Origin: Pseudorhizobium pelagicum
Lineage (GTDB): Bacteria; Pseudomonadota; Alphaproteobacteria; Rhizobiales; Rhizobiaceae
Assembly (NCBI GenBank): GCA_000722615.1
Contig: JOKI01000020.1
Coordinates: forward strand, 37,012 to 101,011
Direction of reading: 5' to 3'
Length of the DNA stretch: 64,000 nt
Below are positions 17,121-25,897 of the stretch, piece by piece. Each line of letters starts with the position of its first letter. Position 1 is the stretch's first letter. The position numbers and the translations under genes were made by a program. The notes beneath the pieces are model-generated. The model was not told where the DNA came from. It made no database searches and worked only from the letters and a program-made list of their open reading frames with translations.

Positions 17121-18299
17121 TCAATAGGAACGGGGCATGCCGAGCACATGCTCGGACAGATAGGCGAGGATGAGGTTCGTCGAGATCGGCGCCACCTGGT
17201 AGAGCCGCGTCTCGCGGAACTTGCGCTCGACGTCATATTCCTCGGCAAAACCAAACCCGCCATGGGTCTGAAGACAGGTATCCGCCGCCTGCCAGGACGC
17301 TTCGGAGGCGAGCAACTTCGCCATGTTGGCCTCCGCGCCGCAGGGCACGCCCCGGTCGAAGCGCTCCGCCGCACGGTAAACCATCAGCTTCGCCGCCTCC
17401 GCCGCCGCATAGGCGCGGGCGATCGGGAACTGCACGCCCTGGTTCTGGCCGATCGGACGGCCGAAGACGACGCGCTCGTTCGCATAGCGCGACGAAGTTT
17501 TCGTAAACCAGGCCGCATCGCCGATGCATTCGGCGGCGATCAGGATGCGCTCGGCATTCATGCCATCGAGAATGTAGCCGAAACCCTTGCCCTCGTTGCC
17601 GATCAGGCTGTCGACCGGGATTTCCAGGTTGTCGAAGAAGACCTCCGTCGTCGCATGATTTAGCATGGCGCGGATCGGCTTGATCGAAAGCCCGTTGCCG
17701 AGTGCAGCCTTCATGTCGACGAGGAACACCGAGAGCCCGTCGCGCTTCCTCGCCACATTGTCCTTTGCGGTCGTGCGGGCGAGCAGGATCATCAGGTCGG
17801 AATGCCCGGCCCTTGATGTCCAGACTTTCTGGCCGTTGATAACGTAGGTGTCGCCGCGCCTCTCGGCAAAGGTGCGGATCGAGGTGGTATCGGTGCCGGC
17901 TGTCGGTTCCGTCACGCCGAAGGCCTGGAGGCGGGTCTCGCCACGGGCGATCCTCGGCAGCCATTGCATCTTCTGCGCCTCGCTGCCGTGGCGCAGCAAC
18001 GTGCCCATCGTGTACATCTGCGCATGCAGGGCAGCCGCATTGCAGCCCTGTGCATGGACCTCTTCCAGAATGTTGGCGGCGACCGTGATGCCCTGCCCGC
18101 TGCCGCCGTATTCCTCCGGCACCAGGACACCTAGAAAGCCGCCCTCGGTCATCGCCTTGACGAAGGCGGTCGGATAGGCCTTCTCCCGGTCGAGCGCGCG
18201 CCAGTATTCTCCGGGAAAGCCGGCGCAAAGAGCCGCCACCGATTGGCGGATTTCGCGGATCGTGTCGGCATCGACCATCATTCGCTGCTCCTCGTTCAT
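17121..18299 (-). CDS. Acyl-CoA dehydrogenase family protein
   Basis: A 392-residue FAD enzyme with the three-domain acyl-CoA dehydrogenase fold: GGFLGVLVPEEYGGSG, the FAD motif AFGVTEPTAGTDTT near residue 128, TYVINGQKVWTSRAGHSDL, and C-terminal CLQTHGGFGFAEEYDVERKF. The usual catalytic Glu of short/medium-chain enzymes (YEGT) is replaced by a YQVAPIST segment. A Glu is present in the helix-G position GMNAERILIAAE near residue 240, as in isovaleryl- and long-chain types. An enzyme of this kind belongs to the Pseudomonas itaconate cluster; a branched dicarboxylyl-CoA is a reasonable substrate guess. Confidence 0.9.
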   Translation of the reverse strand: MNEEQRMMVDADTIREIRQSVAALCAGFPGEYWRALDREKAYPTAFVKAMTEGGFLGVLVPEEYGGSGQGITVAANILEEVHAQGCNAAALHAQMYTMGTLLRHGSEAQKMQWLPRIARGETRLQAFGVTEPTAGTDTTSIRTFAERRGDTYVINGQKVWTSRAGHSDLMILLARTTAKDNVARKRDGLSVFLVDMKAALGNGLSIKPIRAMLNHATTEVFFDNLEIPVDSLIGNEGKGFGYILDGMNAERILIAAECIGDAAWFTKTSSRYANERVVFGRPIGQNQGVQFPIARAYAAAEAAKLMVYRAAERFDRGVPCGAEANMAKLLASEASWQAADTCLQTHGGFGFAEEYDVERKFRETRLYQVAPISTNLILAYLSEHVLGMPRSY

Positions 18300-18321
18300 C
18301 GCTGTTTCCTCTCGCCGTCGC

Positions 18322-19487
18322 TCAGGTGTTCGTTGCCTCGCGCATCGCCTTGATCAGCGCCGCGTTCTGCTCAAAGCCGATGCCGGTTGCCTCAGACAGG
18401 CCGACGCGGCCGTCCTCGATGGGGGTTGCGTCGGCAAAGCCGCAGAAGGGCTTGAAAACTTCAGGATAGGACTCGTTGCCGCCGAGCTTCAGGCCGGCGG
18501 CGATGTTCAGCGACAACTGGTGCCCGCCATGGGGAATGCAGTTGCGGCTGGAAAACCCTTCCTGCCCGATTGCCTCCAGCGTGCGCAGATATTCGACCAA
18601 CCCGTAGGAGAGCGCGCAGTCGAATTGCAGCCAGTCGCGGTCCGGCCGCATGCCTCCGTGGCGCGCGAGGTTACGCGCATCCTGATGGGGGAACAGGTTC
18701 TCTCCGGTCGCCATCGGCGCTGGATAGACCTTCGCCAGTTCCGCCTGGATATGATAGTCGAGCGGATCGCCCGCCTCCTCGTACCAGAAGAGATTGTAGG
18801 GCCTCATCGCCTCGGCGTAAGCCAGCGCCGTCTCGAGGTCGAAGCGGCCGTTGGCATCGACGGCGAGGTATCTGCCCTCGCCCACCACCTCCAGGACCGC
18901 CTCAATGCGGCGGATGTCCTCGTCAAGCGGCGCGCCGCCGATCTTCATCTTGACGACCTCGTAGCCCATTGCCCGATAGCGCCGCATCTCGTCCCGGAGC
19001 TGGTTGTCGTCCTTGCCCGGATAATAGTAGCCACCGGCCGCATAGACGAAGACGGAGGTGTCGTGGCTGCCGTCGCCATAGGTGTCGGCCAGATGCTTGT
19101 AGAGCGGCACTCCGGCGATCTTGGCAACGGCGTCCCAGACCGCCATATCGACGACACCGACGGCAACCGAACGCTCGCCATGGCCGCCCGGCTTCTCGTT
19201 CACCATCATCGCCGCCCAGATCCGGTGCGGATCGAGATTGTCGCCGGCGTCGTTGACGAAGCTCTCCGGCTTCGCGCCGCGCAGGCGCGGCAGGAAACGT
19301 TCAAGAGCCCGCTGGCCGCATAGCGCCCGTTCGAGTTGAAGCCGTAGCCGAAGACGGGCTTACCGTCCTTCACCTGGTCGGTCACGACCGCCACAACGCT
19401 TGCCGTCATCTTCGAGAAGTCGATGAAGGCATTACGGACGGGGGACGAGATCGAGACCACGGCCTCGCGAATGTCGACGATCTTCAT
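18322..19487 (-). pseudogene. tarD: D-tartrate dehydratase-like enolase-superfamily gene with one frameshift
   Basis: Two adjoining frames together give a full-length D-tartrate dehydratase-like protein (about 389 residues). The N-terminal part MKIVDIREAVVSISSPVRNA...GYGFNSNGRYAASGLL reads to about 19307. The frame then shifts and continues RFLPRLRGAKPESFVNDAGD, NLDPHRIWAAMMVNEKPGGH, KMKIGGAP, AVDANGRFDLETA, FWYEEAGDPLDY, MATGENLFPHQDARN and CIPHGGHQMSLN-like residues. Catalytic KxK, the metal acids and the His are all intact. Loss of about four bases around 19303-19309 (a missing Arg-Glu after GLL) explains the break. Recent inactivation or a sequence error are both possible. Its ATG overlaps the abrB stop. 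Confidence 0.85.
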
Positions 19488-20527
19488 GGGTCATTGCCTT
19501 TCGGACCGACCGCGAAACGCACAAGCAGCGGCGGCGCCATGATGTTGGTGAGGAAGGAGCGGATGAACTGGAAACCGGCAACGATGGCGGCGGCAGCACC
19601 AAGGGCCTTCGCCGAGGCAATCATCTCGCCGAGGCCGCCGGGGGCGACGCCGAGCGCCAGCGAAACGGGCGCGACATCCACGAGGAGGGCGAGCACCGGC
19701 ACGAAGCCGAACACCATGATGAGGATGAGACCGCCGCTGCAAATGACGGCAGCGAGTGCGGCACGCGGCACGCGCGCGAAATCCTCTTTCTTCAGCCGCG
19801 CGCCGAGCGAGAAGCCGATAAGCACCTGCGCGCCGATGATCATCCACCAGGGCATAGGCGCGATGGAGACGTTCATCGCCACCAGCGCGATGCCGACCAC
19901 CATCGGCATGATGACCCAGGGGTTCAGCACGCCGAGCCGCGCCGTGACCACTGAAAGCACCAGCCCGCCCGCGATGCAGGCGGCGAGCGCCACGAGACTT
20001 GCCTGCGGATCGGCCGCATCAGCGACGGCACTGCGGTCGATGCCAAAGAGAAAGGGCACCAGCACGACGATCATCACCACGCGCAGCGTGTGCACGACCA
20101 TGACGACATCCGCCTGCGCCCCGGTTTCGCGTGCCAGCGACGCCATTTCCGACATGCCGGCCGGCAGGGTCGCGAGCAGCGCGGTCTTACGGTCGACGCC
20201 GGCGATCTTCTGCAGCGGAAAGGCGAGCGCCACGCCGAGCGCATTGGCAACGATGGCGGCGGCGATCATCGCCGGCAGGAAGGACCAGAGCTCGCCCAGT
20301 ATGCCGGGCGTCAGGACCGCCGCCGTCGCGCCGCCGATCATCAGCTGCCCGAGACGCCGTGCATATTTCGTCTTGCCGCCGAGCCCGACCGTGTTGGAGT
20401 AGACGGCGCTGCCGGCCATGGCGCCGAGGATCCAGGCGAGCGGAACGCCGGTCAGGGACAGGAGCCAACCCACGACCGCCGATGTCGCGACGCCGCCGGC
20501 CAGCGTGAGATTGGCTCCAAGGGTCAT
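19484..20527 (-). CDS. AbrB family membrane protein (putative transporter, formerly ammonia monooxygenase-like)
   Basis: A 347-residue integral membrane protein with about ten helices arranged as two AbrB repeats. The first has GVPLAWILGAMAGSAVYSN near residue 28, LGQLMIGGATAAVLTP and LATLPAGMSEMASLARETGA. The second has NPWVIMPMVVGIALVAM near 205, IGAQVLIGFSLGARLKKEDF and VAPGGLGEMIASAKALG. The repeated PxGxxEM motif is diagnostic of the family, whose transport substrate is not established. It overlaps both the SDR and the tarD genes by 4 bp, so it is firmly part of the operon. A homologue sits in the second module at 33807. Confidence 0.9.
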   Translation of the reverse strand: MTLGANLTLAGGVATSAVVGWLLSLTGVPLAWILGAMAGSAVYSNTVGLGGKTKYARRLGQLMIGGATAAVLTPGILGELWSFLPAMIAAAIVANALGVALAFPLQKIAGVDRKTALLATLPAGMSEMASLARETGAQADVVMVVHTLRVVMIVVLVPFLFGIDRSAVADAADPQASLVALAACIAGGLVLSVVTARLGVLNPWVIMPMVVGIALVAMNVSIAPMPWWMIIGAQVLIGFSLGARLKKEDFARVPRAALAAVICSGGLILIMVFGFVPVLALLVDVAPVSLALGVAPGGLGEMIASAKALGAAAAIVAGFQFIRSFLTNIMAPPLLVRFAVGPKGNDP

Positions 20528-21279
20528 GACAGATAGGCGCCGCCATTGACATGCAGCGTCTCGCCGGTGACGTAGCGCCCGCCTGCGCCCGCTAGGTAAG
20601 CGACGGCCTCGGCCACCTCCTCCGGCCTTCCGTGCCGGCCGACGAGGTTCTTGCGGTTGCCGTGGTGCCTGGGCGCCGCGCCGTCATTGCTGATGCGCAC
20701 GGTCTCGATCAGGCCCGGCGCGACGCAGTTGACGGTGATGCCCTTGGGCGAAAGCTCGTGCGCCATCGCCTTCGTCAGCCCGACGACGCCGGCCTTGGCG
20801 GTGATGACATGCGCCCGGTGCGCCGCGCCCGTGTGGCCGGTCAGGCCGCCGAGATTGATGATCGCCGCCTGGTCGCTCTGTTCCAAATGCACAAGGGCGG
20901 CCTGCGAGACAAGGAAGACGGCATCGAGCGCGACGCCCATCACCCGGCGCCATTCGGGATAGGTGATTTCCGCGAAGGCGCCTTCCGGGCGGATCGCGGC
21001 ATTGTTGACCACGATGTCGAGCCTGCCAAAGGCGTCCGCTGCCTCCCGCACGACCCGGGCCGCCACCTCCGGGTCCGACAGGTCGCCGCTGACCAGAACG
21101 GCGCTCCGCCCGAGCGCCTCGACGGCTGCCACGGTCTCGCCGCCGGCCGCCGTGTCGTTCGCCACATGCACGACGATGTCGGCGCCACGCCCTGCAAGTG
21201 CCGTGGCGATGGCTCGCCCGATGTTGCGCGAGGCACCGGTGACGAGGGCTACCCGTCCGTGAAGATCGTTCAAGTTCAT
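20524..21279 (-). CDS. Short-chain dehydrogenase/reductase family protein with altered active site
   Basis: A 251-residue SDR with an intact cofactor site: TGASRNIGRAIA at residues 14-25 and NNAA at 92-95. The active site is atypical. Lys162 is present in AKAGVVGLTK, but the position four residues before it, normally Tyr, is Val158. The usual catalytic Ser region reads INLGGLTGH with Gly. The start codon overlaps the MmgE/PrpD stop by 4 bp. A role as a carboxylate-intermediate oxidoreductase using other residues, or a non-redox role, must be considered. A second unusual SDR occurs at 34933. Confidence 0.88.
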   Translation of the reverse strand: MNLNDLHGRVALVTGASRNIGRAIATALAGRGADIVVHVANDTAAGGETVAAVEALGRSAVLVSGDLSDPEVAARVVREAADAFGRLDIVVNNAAIRPEGAFAEITYPEWRRVMGVALDAVFLVSQAALVHLEQSDQAAIINLGGLTGHTGAAHRAHVITAKAGVVGLTKAMAHELSPKGITVNCVAPGLIETVRISNDGAAPRHHGNRKNLVGRHGRPEEVAEAVAYLAGAGGRYVTGETLHVNGGAYLS

Positions 21280-22649
21280 TTTGCAAGCTCCGCAATCATC
21301 TCATGTCCGCCCTTCATTGCGGCGATGACATCGCAGGCCGCCAGCAAAGCGTCCGCATTCCCATGGCCGCCGAAGGCGACGTTGGCGCGGAACTTCGCAT
21401 CGATCTCGGCCCGCGTCAGCGGCTCCTCGACGCCGCCGCGCATATGACCCTGTTGCGCCTCCTCGACGCGACCGTCCTCGTATTCGATGCGCACATGGCC
21501 GGTGAAGGCGGCGGGATAGGGATTGTCGGGGTCGATCTCGAAATCGACGACTTCACAGAGGCGCAGCAGGTCCAGATCGCGGATCGCCTCTTCGGTAAAA
21601 TCGCCAAGATCGGCATGGCCGCGCACCAGGCCGAGCGCCACGCCGAAGGGGGTCGAGAACTTGGCGGCATAGGCCGTCGGCGGCCGGCGCTTCAGCTCGA
21701 TCGGCTCCCAGAGGCGGTGTACGATGCCTTCCGCCGTCTTGCAGACAATGCGCTTGATGCCGTCTAGCGGGACGCTCCGCGCGCGCAGCTTCATGGCGAC
21801 GTCGATATAGGGCTGCACCATCGTACCGCAGGGATAGGGCTTGAAGGTGATGCCATCCATCACGAAGGTCTTGCCGAGGCCGTCAAACAGGCGCTCGGTC
21901 TTTGGTTCGATCGACGGGGCGAAGGTCTTGAAGGCCCCATGCTTGCCCTCGAAGACCAGGCGCGGGCCGAAAAAGCCCGCCTCCGCCATGGCGACGGCGC
22001 GCAACGCCGACTGCGCCGACCAACCCGGATGCATACGCTTCGTCCAGCTTCCGTCGCCGAGATATTCGATGATGCCCGAGGCCATCGAGCCGGCGATGCC
22101 GAGCGCATCGACGATGACTCTTTCCGACGCGCCGCGCGCGACCGCGATCCCGAAGGTGGCGGCAAAGGTGCCAAGCACGGCGGTCGGGTGAAAGCCCGCC
22201 TTGTGCACGGCCTTGGGCAGCGCCAGCGCCAACCGGCAAAGCACTTCGGTGCCGACGGCGATGCCAAGCATGACCCGATCGTTGGTCAGATGGTATCTCT
22301 GCGCGGCGGCAAGAAGTGCGGGAATGATGACGACGCCGGAATGTACCGGGCCGCCCTCGAACGTGTCGTCGAAATCCTCGCCATGCGCCGCCGTGCCGTT
22401 GACGAGGGCGGCACTTGAGGCCGAGACGCGGTCGGCGTGGCCGACGATGATGTGGTGGCCCGGCTCTGCGGCAGCCTTCGCGGCCGCGACATACCCGGTT
22501 CGGCGCGCGGAGATGCAGAGGCCGACGATATCGACCAGGATGTCGCGGCTTTTGGAAAGGGTCGTCGGCGGCAGGTCGTCAGGCGCAATCGTGGCGCCCC
22601 AGGCGGCCAGGCGTTCCGAGACGGAGGGCTGGGTGTTGTCATAGGTCAT
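21276..22649 (-). CDS. MmgE/PrpD family protein (second of four)
   Basis: A 457-residue member of the superfamily. Landmarks are DILVDIVGLCISARRTGYV, VNGTAAHGEDFDDTFEGG (active-site His and acidic cluster, residue about 85), KAGFHPTAVLGTFAATFG near 165, the GSMASGIIEYLGDGSWTKRMH region near 205, and FKPYPCGTMVQPYID near 280. The HGEDFDDTFEG form differs from the three paralogues. It belongs to a branch distinct from PrpD proper, so dehydratase, decarboxylase or epimerase activity is open. The ATG at 22649 is used; one 13 codons earlier would overlap tctA. Confidence 0.87.
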   Translation of the reverse strand: MTYDNTQPSVSERLAAWGATIAPDDLPPTTLSKSRDILVDIVGLCISARRTGYVAAAKAAAEPGHHIIVGHADRVSASSAALVNGTAAHGEDFDDTFEGGPVHSGVVIIPALLAAAQRYHLTNDRVMLGIAVGTEVLCRLALALPKAVHKAGFHPTAVLGTFAATFGIAVARGASERVIVDALGIAGSMASGIIEYLGDGSWTKRMHPGWSAQSALRAVAMAEAGFFGPRLVFEGKHGAFKTFAPSIEPKTERLFDGLGKTFVMDGITFKPYPCGTMVQPYIDVAMKLRARSVPLDGIKRIVCKTAEGIVHRLWEPIELKRRPPTAYAAKFSTPFGVALGLVRGHADLGDFTEEAIRDLDLLRLCEVVDFEIDPDNPYPAAFTGHVRIEYEDGRVEEAQQGHMRGGVEEPLTRAEIDAKFRANVAFGGHGNADALLAACDVIAAMKGGHEMIAELAK

Positions 22650-22665
22650 ATATCGGCTTTCTTGG

Positions 22666-24180
22666 TCAGCTTTCGGCATTTTCGGCAAAGGTCGAGGAGG
22701 AGCGATGGCGCAGTACGCCGTAGGCGCGCTTGGCGATCGAGCCGCCGATGAAGAGGAAGGAGAGGATCAGCAGGCCGAGCGAAATCCGGTCGTCGACGAA
22801 GATCATCCAGTCGTCGCCAGACAGCACCAGCGAACGGCGCAGATTACTTTCCACGAGATAGCCGAGCACCAGCCCCAGCACGGTCGGCAGGAAGGGGAAG
22901 CGCAGCATGCGCATGAAGAATCCGAGCACTCCGGCTGCAATCATGATGCCGAGATCGAAGGCCTCGCTGTGGATCGAATAGATGCCGGAGAGGATCAGCG
23001 CGAAGATGAAGGCGTTGAGATAGGGTCGCGGCCGGTTGACGAGCCAGATGCAGACCGGAAGCATCGCCATTCCGATGAAGAGCTGGCCGATCGCCGCCGT
23101 GAAGAGGCCGGCATAAAGGCCATAGACCACCTCGCCAGACTTCTGGAACAGCATCGGGCCCGGCACGATGCCGTGGATAAGGAAACCGCCGAGAAGGATC
23201 GCCGTCGAGTTGGAGCCCGGAATGCCGAAGGAGAGGAGTGGCACCAGCGCGGTTTCGGCGACCGTGTTGTTGGCGGTCTCGGGTGCTGCAATGCCTTCCG
23301 GCGAGCCCTTGCCGAACTCCTCCGGATAGCGCGACCAGCGGCGCGCCTCGTTGTAGGACATGAAGGAGGCGATGGTGCCGCCGGCGCCAGGCATGACGCC
23401 TTCGACGGTGCCGATGCCGTTGCCGATCAACTGCGCCGGGATGAGCCTCTTGGCGAGCGGCCAGTCGGGAAACTGGATGCGCGGCCGCGAGGTCACTCGC
23501 TCGTCCTGCCCGCGCTTGCCGGCCTGCACCAGCAGTTCGCTCATGGCAAAGAGGCCGACCATGATCATCACGGGCTCGATGCCGCCGAGAAGCTCCGGCG
23601 AGCCGAAGGTGAAGCGGGTGCCGCCGGTGACGGGATCGCTGCCGATGGTGGCGATGATTAGGCCCAGGATCGCGGCGATGAGGCCCTTGACGAGATTTTC
23701 GCCCGACAGCGTCGCGATGACCGAGAGGCCGAGGACGCCAAGCGCGAAATAGGCCATGGGCGTGAAAGCAAGCGCTACCTGCGCCAGCGGGCCGGAGAGC
23801 GTCATCAGCATGGCGAGGCCGAAGAGGCTGCCGATGACGCCGGAATAGAGCGAGATGCCGAGCGCCAGCCCCGCCTTGCCCTGCCGATTCATCTCGTAAC
23901 CGTCAATGACGGTCGCCGCTGCCGCATTGGTGCCGGGCGTGCGGATCAGGATGGCCGGAACCGAGCCGCCATATTCGGCGCCGATATAGGTGGAGGCGAG
24001 CAGCACGATCGCGCTCGTGGGGTCGAGCGTATAGGTGAAGGGCAAAAGCAGCGCCATCGTGATCGACGGCGAAATGCCGGGCAGCGCGCCGCCCATGATA
24101 CCCCAGGTGACGCCGATCAGCGCGGCGAGGATCACGTGCCAGTCGAGCAGGAAGGCAGCGGTATGGGTAAGCGTTTCCAT
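22666..24180 (-). CDS. tctA: Tripartite tricarboxylate transporter large permease, TctA family (second set)
   Basis: A 504-residue multi-helix permease with TctA motifs: TWGIMGGALPGISPSITMALLLP near residue 25, TPGTNAAAATVIDGYEM, GVMPGAGGTIASFMSYNEAR near 265, and SFGIPGSNSTAILLGGFLIHG near 330. The open frame extends upstream through tctB in another frame, but METLTHTAAF at 24180 begins the protein, 20 bp after the tctB stop. It imports the substrate of the MmgE/PrpD-itaconate operon. Confidence 0.94.
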   Translation of the reverse strand: METLTHTAAFLLDWHVILAALIGVTWGIMGGALPGISPSITMALLLPFTYTLDPTSAIVLLASTYIGAEYGGSVPAILIRTPGTNAAAATVIDGYEMNRQGKAGLALGISLYSGVIGSLFGLAMLMTLSGPLAQVALAFTPMAYFALGVLGLSVIATLSGENLVKGLIAAILGLIIATIGSDPVTGGTRFTFGSPELLGGIEPVMIMVGLFAMSELLVQAGKRGQDERVTSRPRIQFPDWPLAKRLIPAQLIGNGIGTVEGVMPGAGGTIASFMSYNEARRWSRYPEEFGKGSPEGIAAPETANNTVAETALVPLLSFGIPGSNSTAILLGGFLIHGIVPGPMLFQKSGEVVYGLYAGLFTAAIGQLFIGMAMLPVCIWLVNRPRPYLNAFIFALILSGIYSIHSEAFDLGIMIAAGVLGFFMRMLRFPFLPTVLGLVLGYLVESNLRRSLVLSGDDWMIFVDDRISLGLLILSFLFIGGSIAKRAYGVLRHRSSSTFAENAES

Positions 24181-24200
24181 GGATCGGAACTCCGGGACCG

Positions 24201-24698
24201 TCAGAGGCCAAGGCTGGCGAGAAGGCCGGACGGCATACGCACGCCCAGCACGATGACGAACATCACCCAGAGGAAAACGGCACCGAGTGTCGCCACCGCA
24301 AGGACGCGCGCCTTGTTGCCGGCTCCGAGATAGAGCGCGGTCACGAGAAGCAGCACGGCGACGGAGAGAAGGTAGCCGAGCGTCTCGACGACGAAGATGT
24401 AGCCGACGCCGATTGCGAGCAGGCCGGCCGCGAAAAGCAGCTTGCGCCCCTGCCCGTCCCATTCACCTTTTTCCCCGGTGCCCTTTTCCCCACCCGCCAC
24501 GGCCAGGCGTCGCGACACGATCCCCTGGGTCGTCAGGATTGCGCCGAGGCCGACAAGGAGCCAGCCATAGACGCGCGGCAGGCCGCCAGGCCCCATGCTG
24601 TCGTCCAGCGCACTCGTGCGCAGTTGATAGGAGAAAATGAGGTAGACGGCACCGATTGCGATGGACGCGACACCGCCGACGAAGTCCCGGGTTAGCAT
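24201..24698 (-). CDS. tctB: Tripartite tricarboxylate transporter small subunit, TctB family (second set)
   Basis: A 165-residue protein with four transmembrane helices and the TctB layout: first helix IAIGAVYLIFSYQL, then SALDDSMGPGGLPRVYGWLL, a hydrophilic loop rich in Gly/Glu/Lys, and helices 3-4 including FVVETLGYLLSVAVLLLV. It lies between tctC (92-bp gap) and tctA (20-bp gap). Confidence 0.88.
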   Translation of the reverse strand: MLTRDFVGGVASIAIGAVYLIFSYQLRTSALDDSMGPGGLPRVYGWLLVGLGAILTTQGIVSRRLAVAGGEKGTGEKGEWDGQGRKLLFAAGLLAIGVGYIFVVETLGYLLSVAVLLLVTALYLGAGNKARVLAVATLGAVFLWVMFVIVLGVRMPSGLLASLGL

Positions 24699-24790
24699 GA
24701 CAGCCTCACATGGAAGACGCGGCTTCGGACAAGGGCGAAGAACGAAGGCGGCACGATCCTAAAGCCGTGCCGCGTTCTGGAAAACAACGA

Positions 24791-25744
24791 CTATTCGATG
24801 ACGCCGGTCTTCTTCAGGAAGTCAGCCGTTTCCGCGCCGAAGGCGTCGATGAACTTGACATAGTCGGCATGGGGAATGAATTCGGCGCGAAGATTTGCGC
24901 CCTCATAGGCTTGCCTGTATTCCGGGTCCGCGAGCACCTTCTGCGTGGCAGCTTCCCAGGCGGCGATCACGTCGGCCGGAAGGCCCTTCGGCCCGGCTAG
25001 GCCGCGAAACTTGCGCACCACGACGTCGTAGCCGGTTTCCTTGACGGTCGGCAGGTCAGGGAAAGAGTCGAGGCGATTTTCGCTGAAGGTGGCAAGCAGC
25101 CTCAGTTCGCCAGCCTCGATCTGCGACTGGATCTCCTGCACCTCGCCGACGCCGATCTGCAGCGTGCCGTTGAGCACGTTGATCATCATGTCGCCGCCGC
25201 CTTCATGCGTGACCACGGCCGCGTTGACACCGGCTGCCGCCTTCAGTTGCTCCAGCGCCTGGCGCTCCAGCGAAGCCGGATTGGCCGCCCCCCACTGGCC
25301 GCGTCCGTCGCGGGCATACTGGATGACATCCTCCAGCGTCCTGAATTCGCCTTTCGCCGAGGTGTAGATCACCTCAGGATCGATGAAAAAGTTCACCAGC
25401 GGCTCAAGGTCGGTGTATTTGTACTCCGGATCAGAGAGCAGCGACGTGTAAATGAAGGTCGGCGTCGTTGCATAGAAGGTCGAGCCGTCGGCCGGAGCCT
25501 GCGCAAGCTGGGCCATCGCCTTGGCGCCCGAGCCGCCGCTGACATTTTCCACGATGACGTTGGCGCCGAGATAAGGCGACAGGTAGCGCGACAGTTCACG
25601 CAGAAAGACATCGCTGCCGCCGCCGGGGCTGGAATGGGTGACGAGCGTCACGGTATCGACGGGATATTCCTGGGCCTGCGCGGCCGTCATTCCGCCCGCC
25701 AAAACAGCGGCGGCAACCGCGGACACGAGTTGCAGTTTGTTCAT
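24791..25744 (-). CDS. tctC: Tripartite tricarboxylate transporter substrate-binding protein, TctC family (second set)
   Basis: A 317-residue Bug-type receptor with signal peptide MNKLQLVSAVAAAVLAGGMT ending in AQAQEYP. Typical motifs are VTLVTHSSPGGGSDVFLRELS, VIVENVSGGSGAKAMAQLAQ, QWGAANPASLERQALEQLKA near residue 165 and GLAGPKGLPADVIAAWEAA. It is first gene of the long minus-strand operon that runs to 12740. An operator-like element (25849-25865) stands 105 bp ahead of the start codon. Confidence 0.93.
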   Translation of the reverse strand: MNKLQLVSAVAAAVLAGGMTAAQAQEYPVDTVTLVTHSSPGGGSDVFLRELSRYLSPYLGANVIVENVSGGSGAKAMAQLAQAPADGSTFYATTPTFIYTSLLSDPEYKYTDLEPLVNFFIDPEVIYTSAKGEFRTLEDVIQYARDGRGQWGAANPASLERQALEQLKAAAGVNAAVVTHEGGGDMMINVLNGTLQIGVGEVQEIQSQIEAGELRLLATFSENRLDSFPDLPTVKETGYDVVVRKFRGLAGPKGLPADVIAAWEAATQKVLADPEYRQAYEGANLRAEFIPHADYVKFIDAFGAETADFLKKTGVIE

Positions 25745-25848
25745 TGGTGAAATCCTCCCAGATTGTGACCGAACCTCCCGTTCAGTCGTTTGATCAGGCC
25801 TTTAGGCACTTTCGGCAGTCCGGATATGGCAAGCCTATGCCTCTACAT

Positions 25849-25865
25849 TGTCAAGTGTCAACAAT
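25849..25865. promoter_or_regulatory. Operator-like element upstream of tctC (second set)
   Basis: TGTCAAGTGTCAACAAT is a TGTCAA direct repeat that matches the element before the third tctC (32105-32121) and, in reverse complement, the one before mmgE (32242-32258), at 15 of 17 positions or nearly so. Read along transcription it is ATTGTTGACACTTGACA, so it may overlap a -35 box. It lies 105 bp from the start codon, close to the spacing at the other two sites. Confidence 0.65.
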
Positions 25866-25897
25866 TCTATCTAAAAAATATCGGAGGCGTTTCTTCG

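Noticed and set aside
25849-25865. The shared TTGTTGACA element being simply a -35 promoter box
   Set aside because: It contains TTGACA and may overlap a -35 box, but a convincing -10 at proper spacing is not found at all three sites. The match extends over 15 bases and palindromic relatives exist, so an operator is the better explanation.
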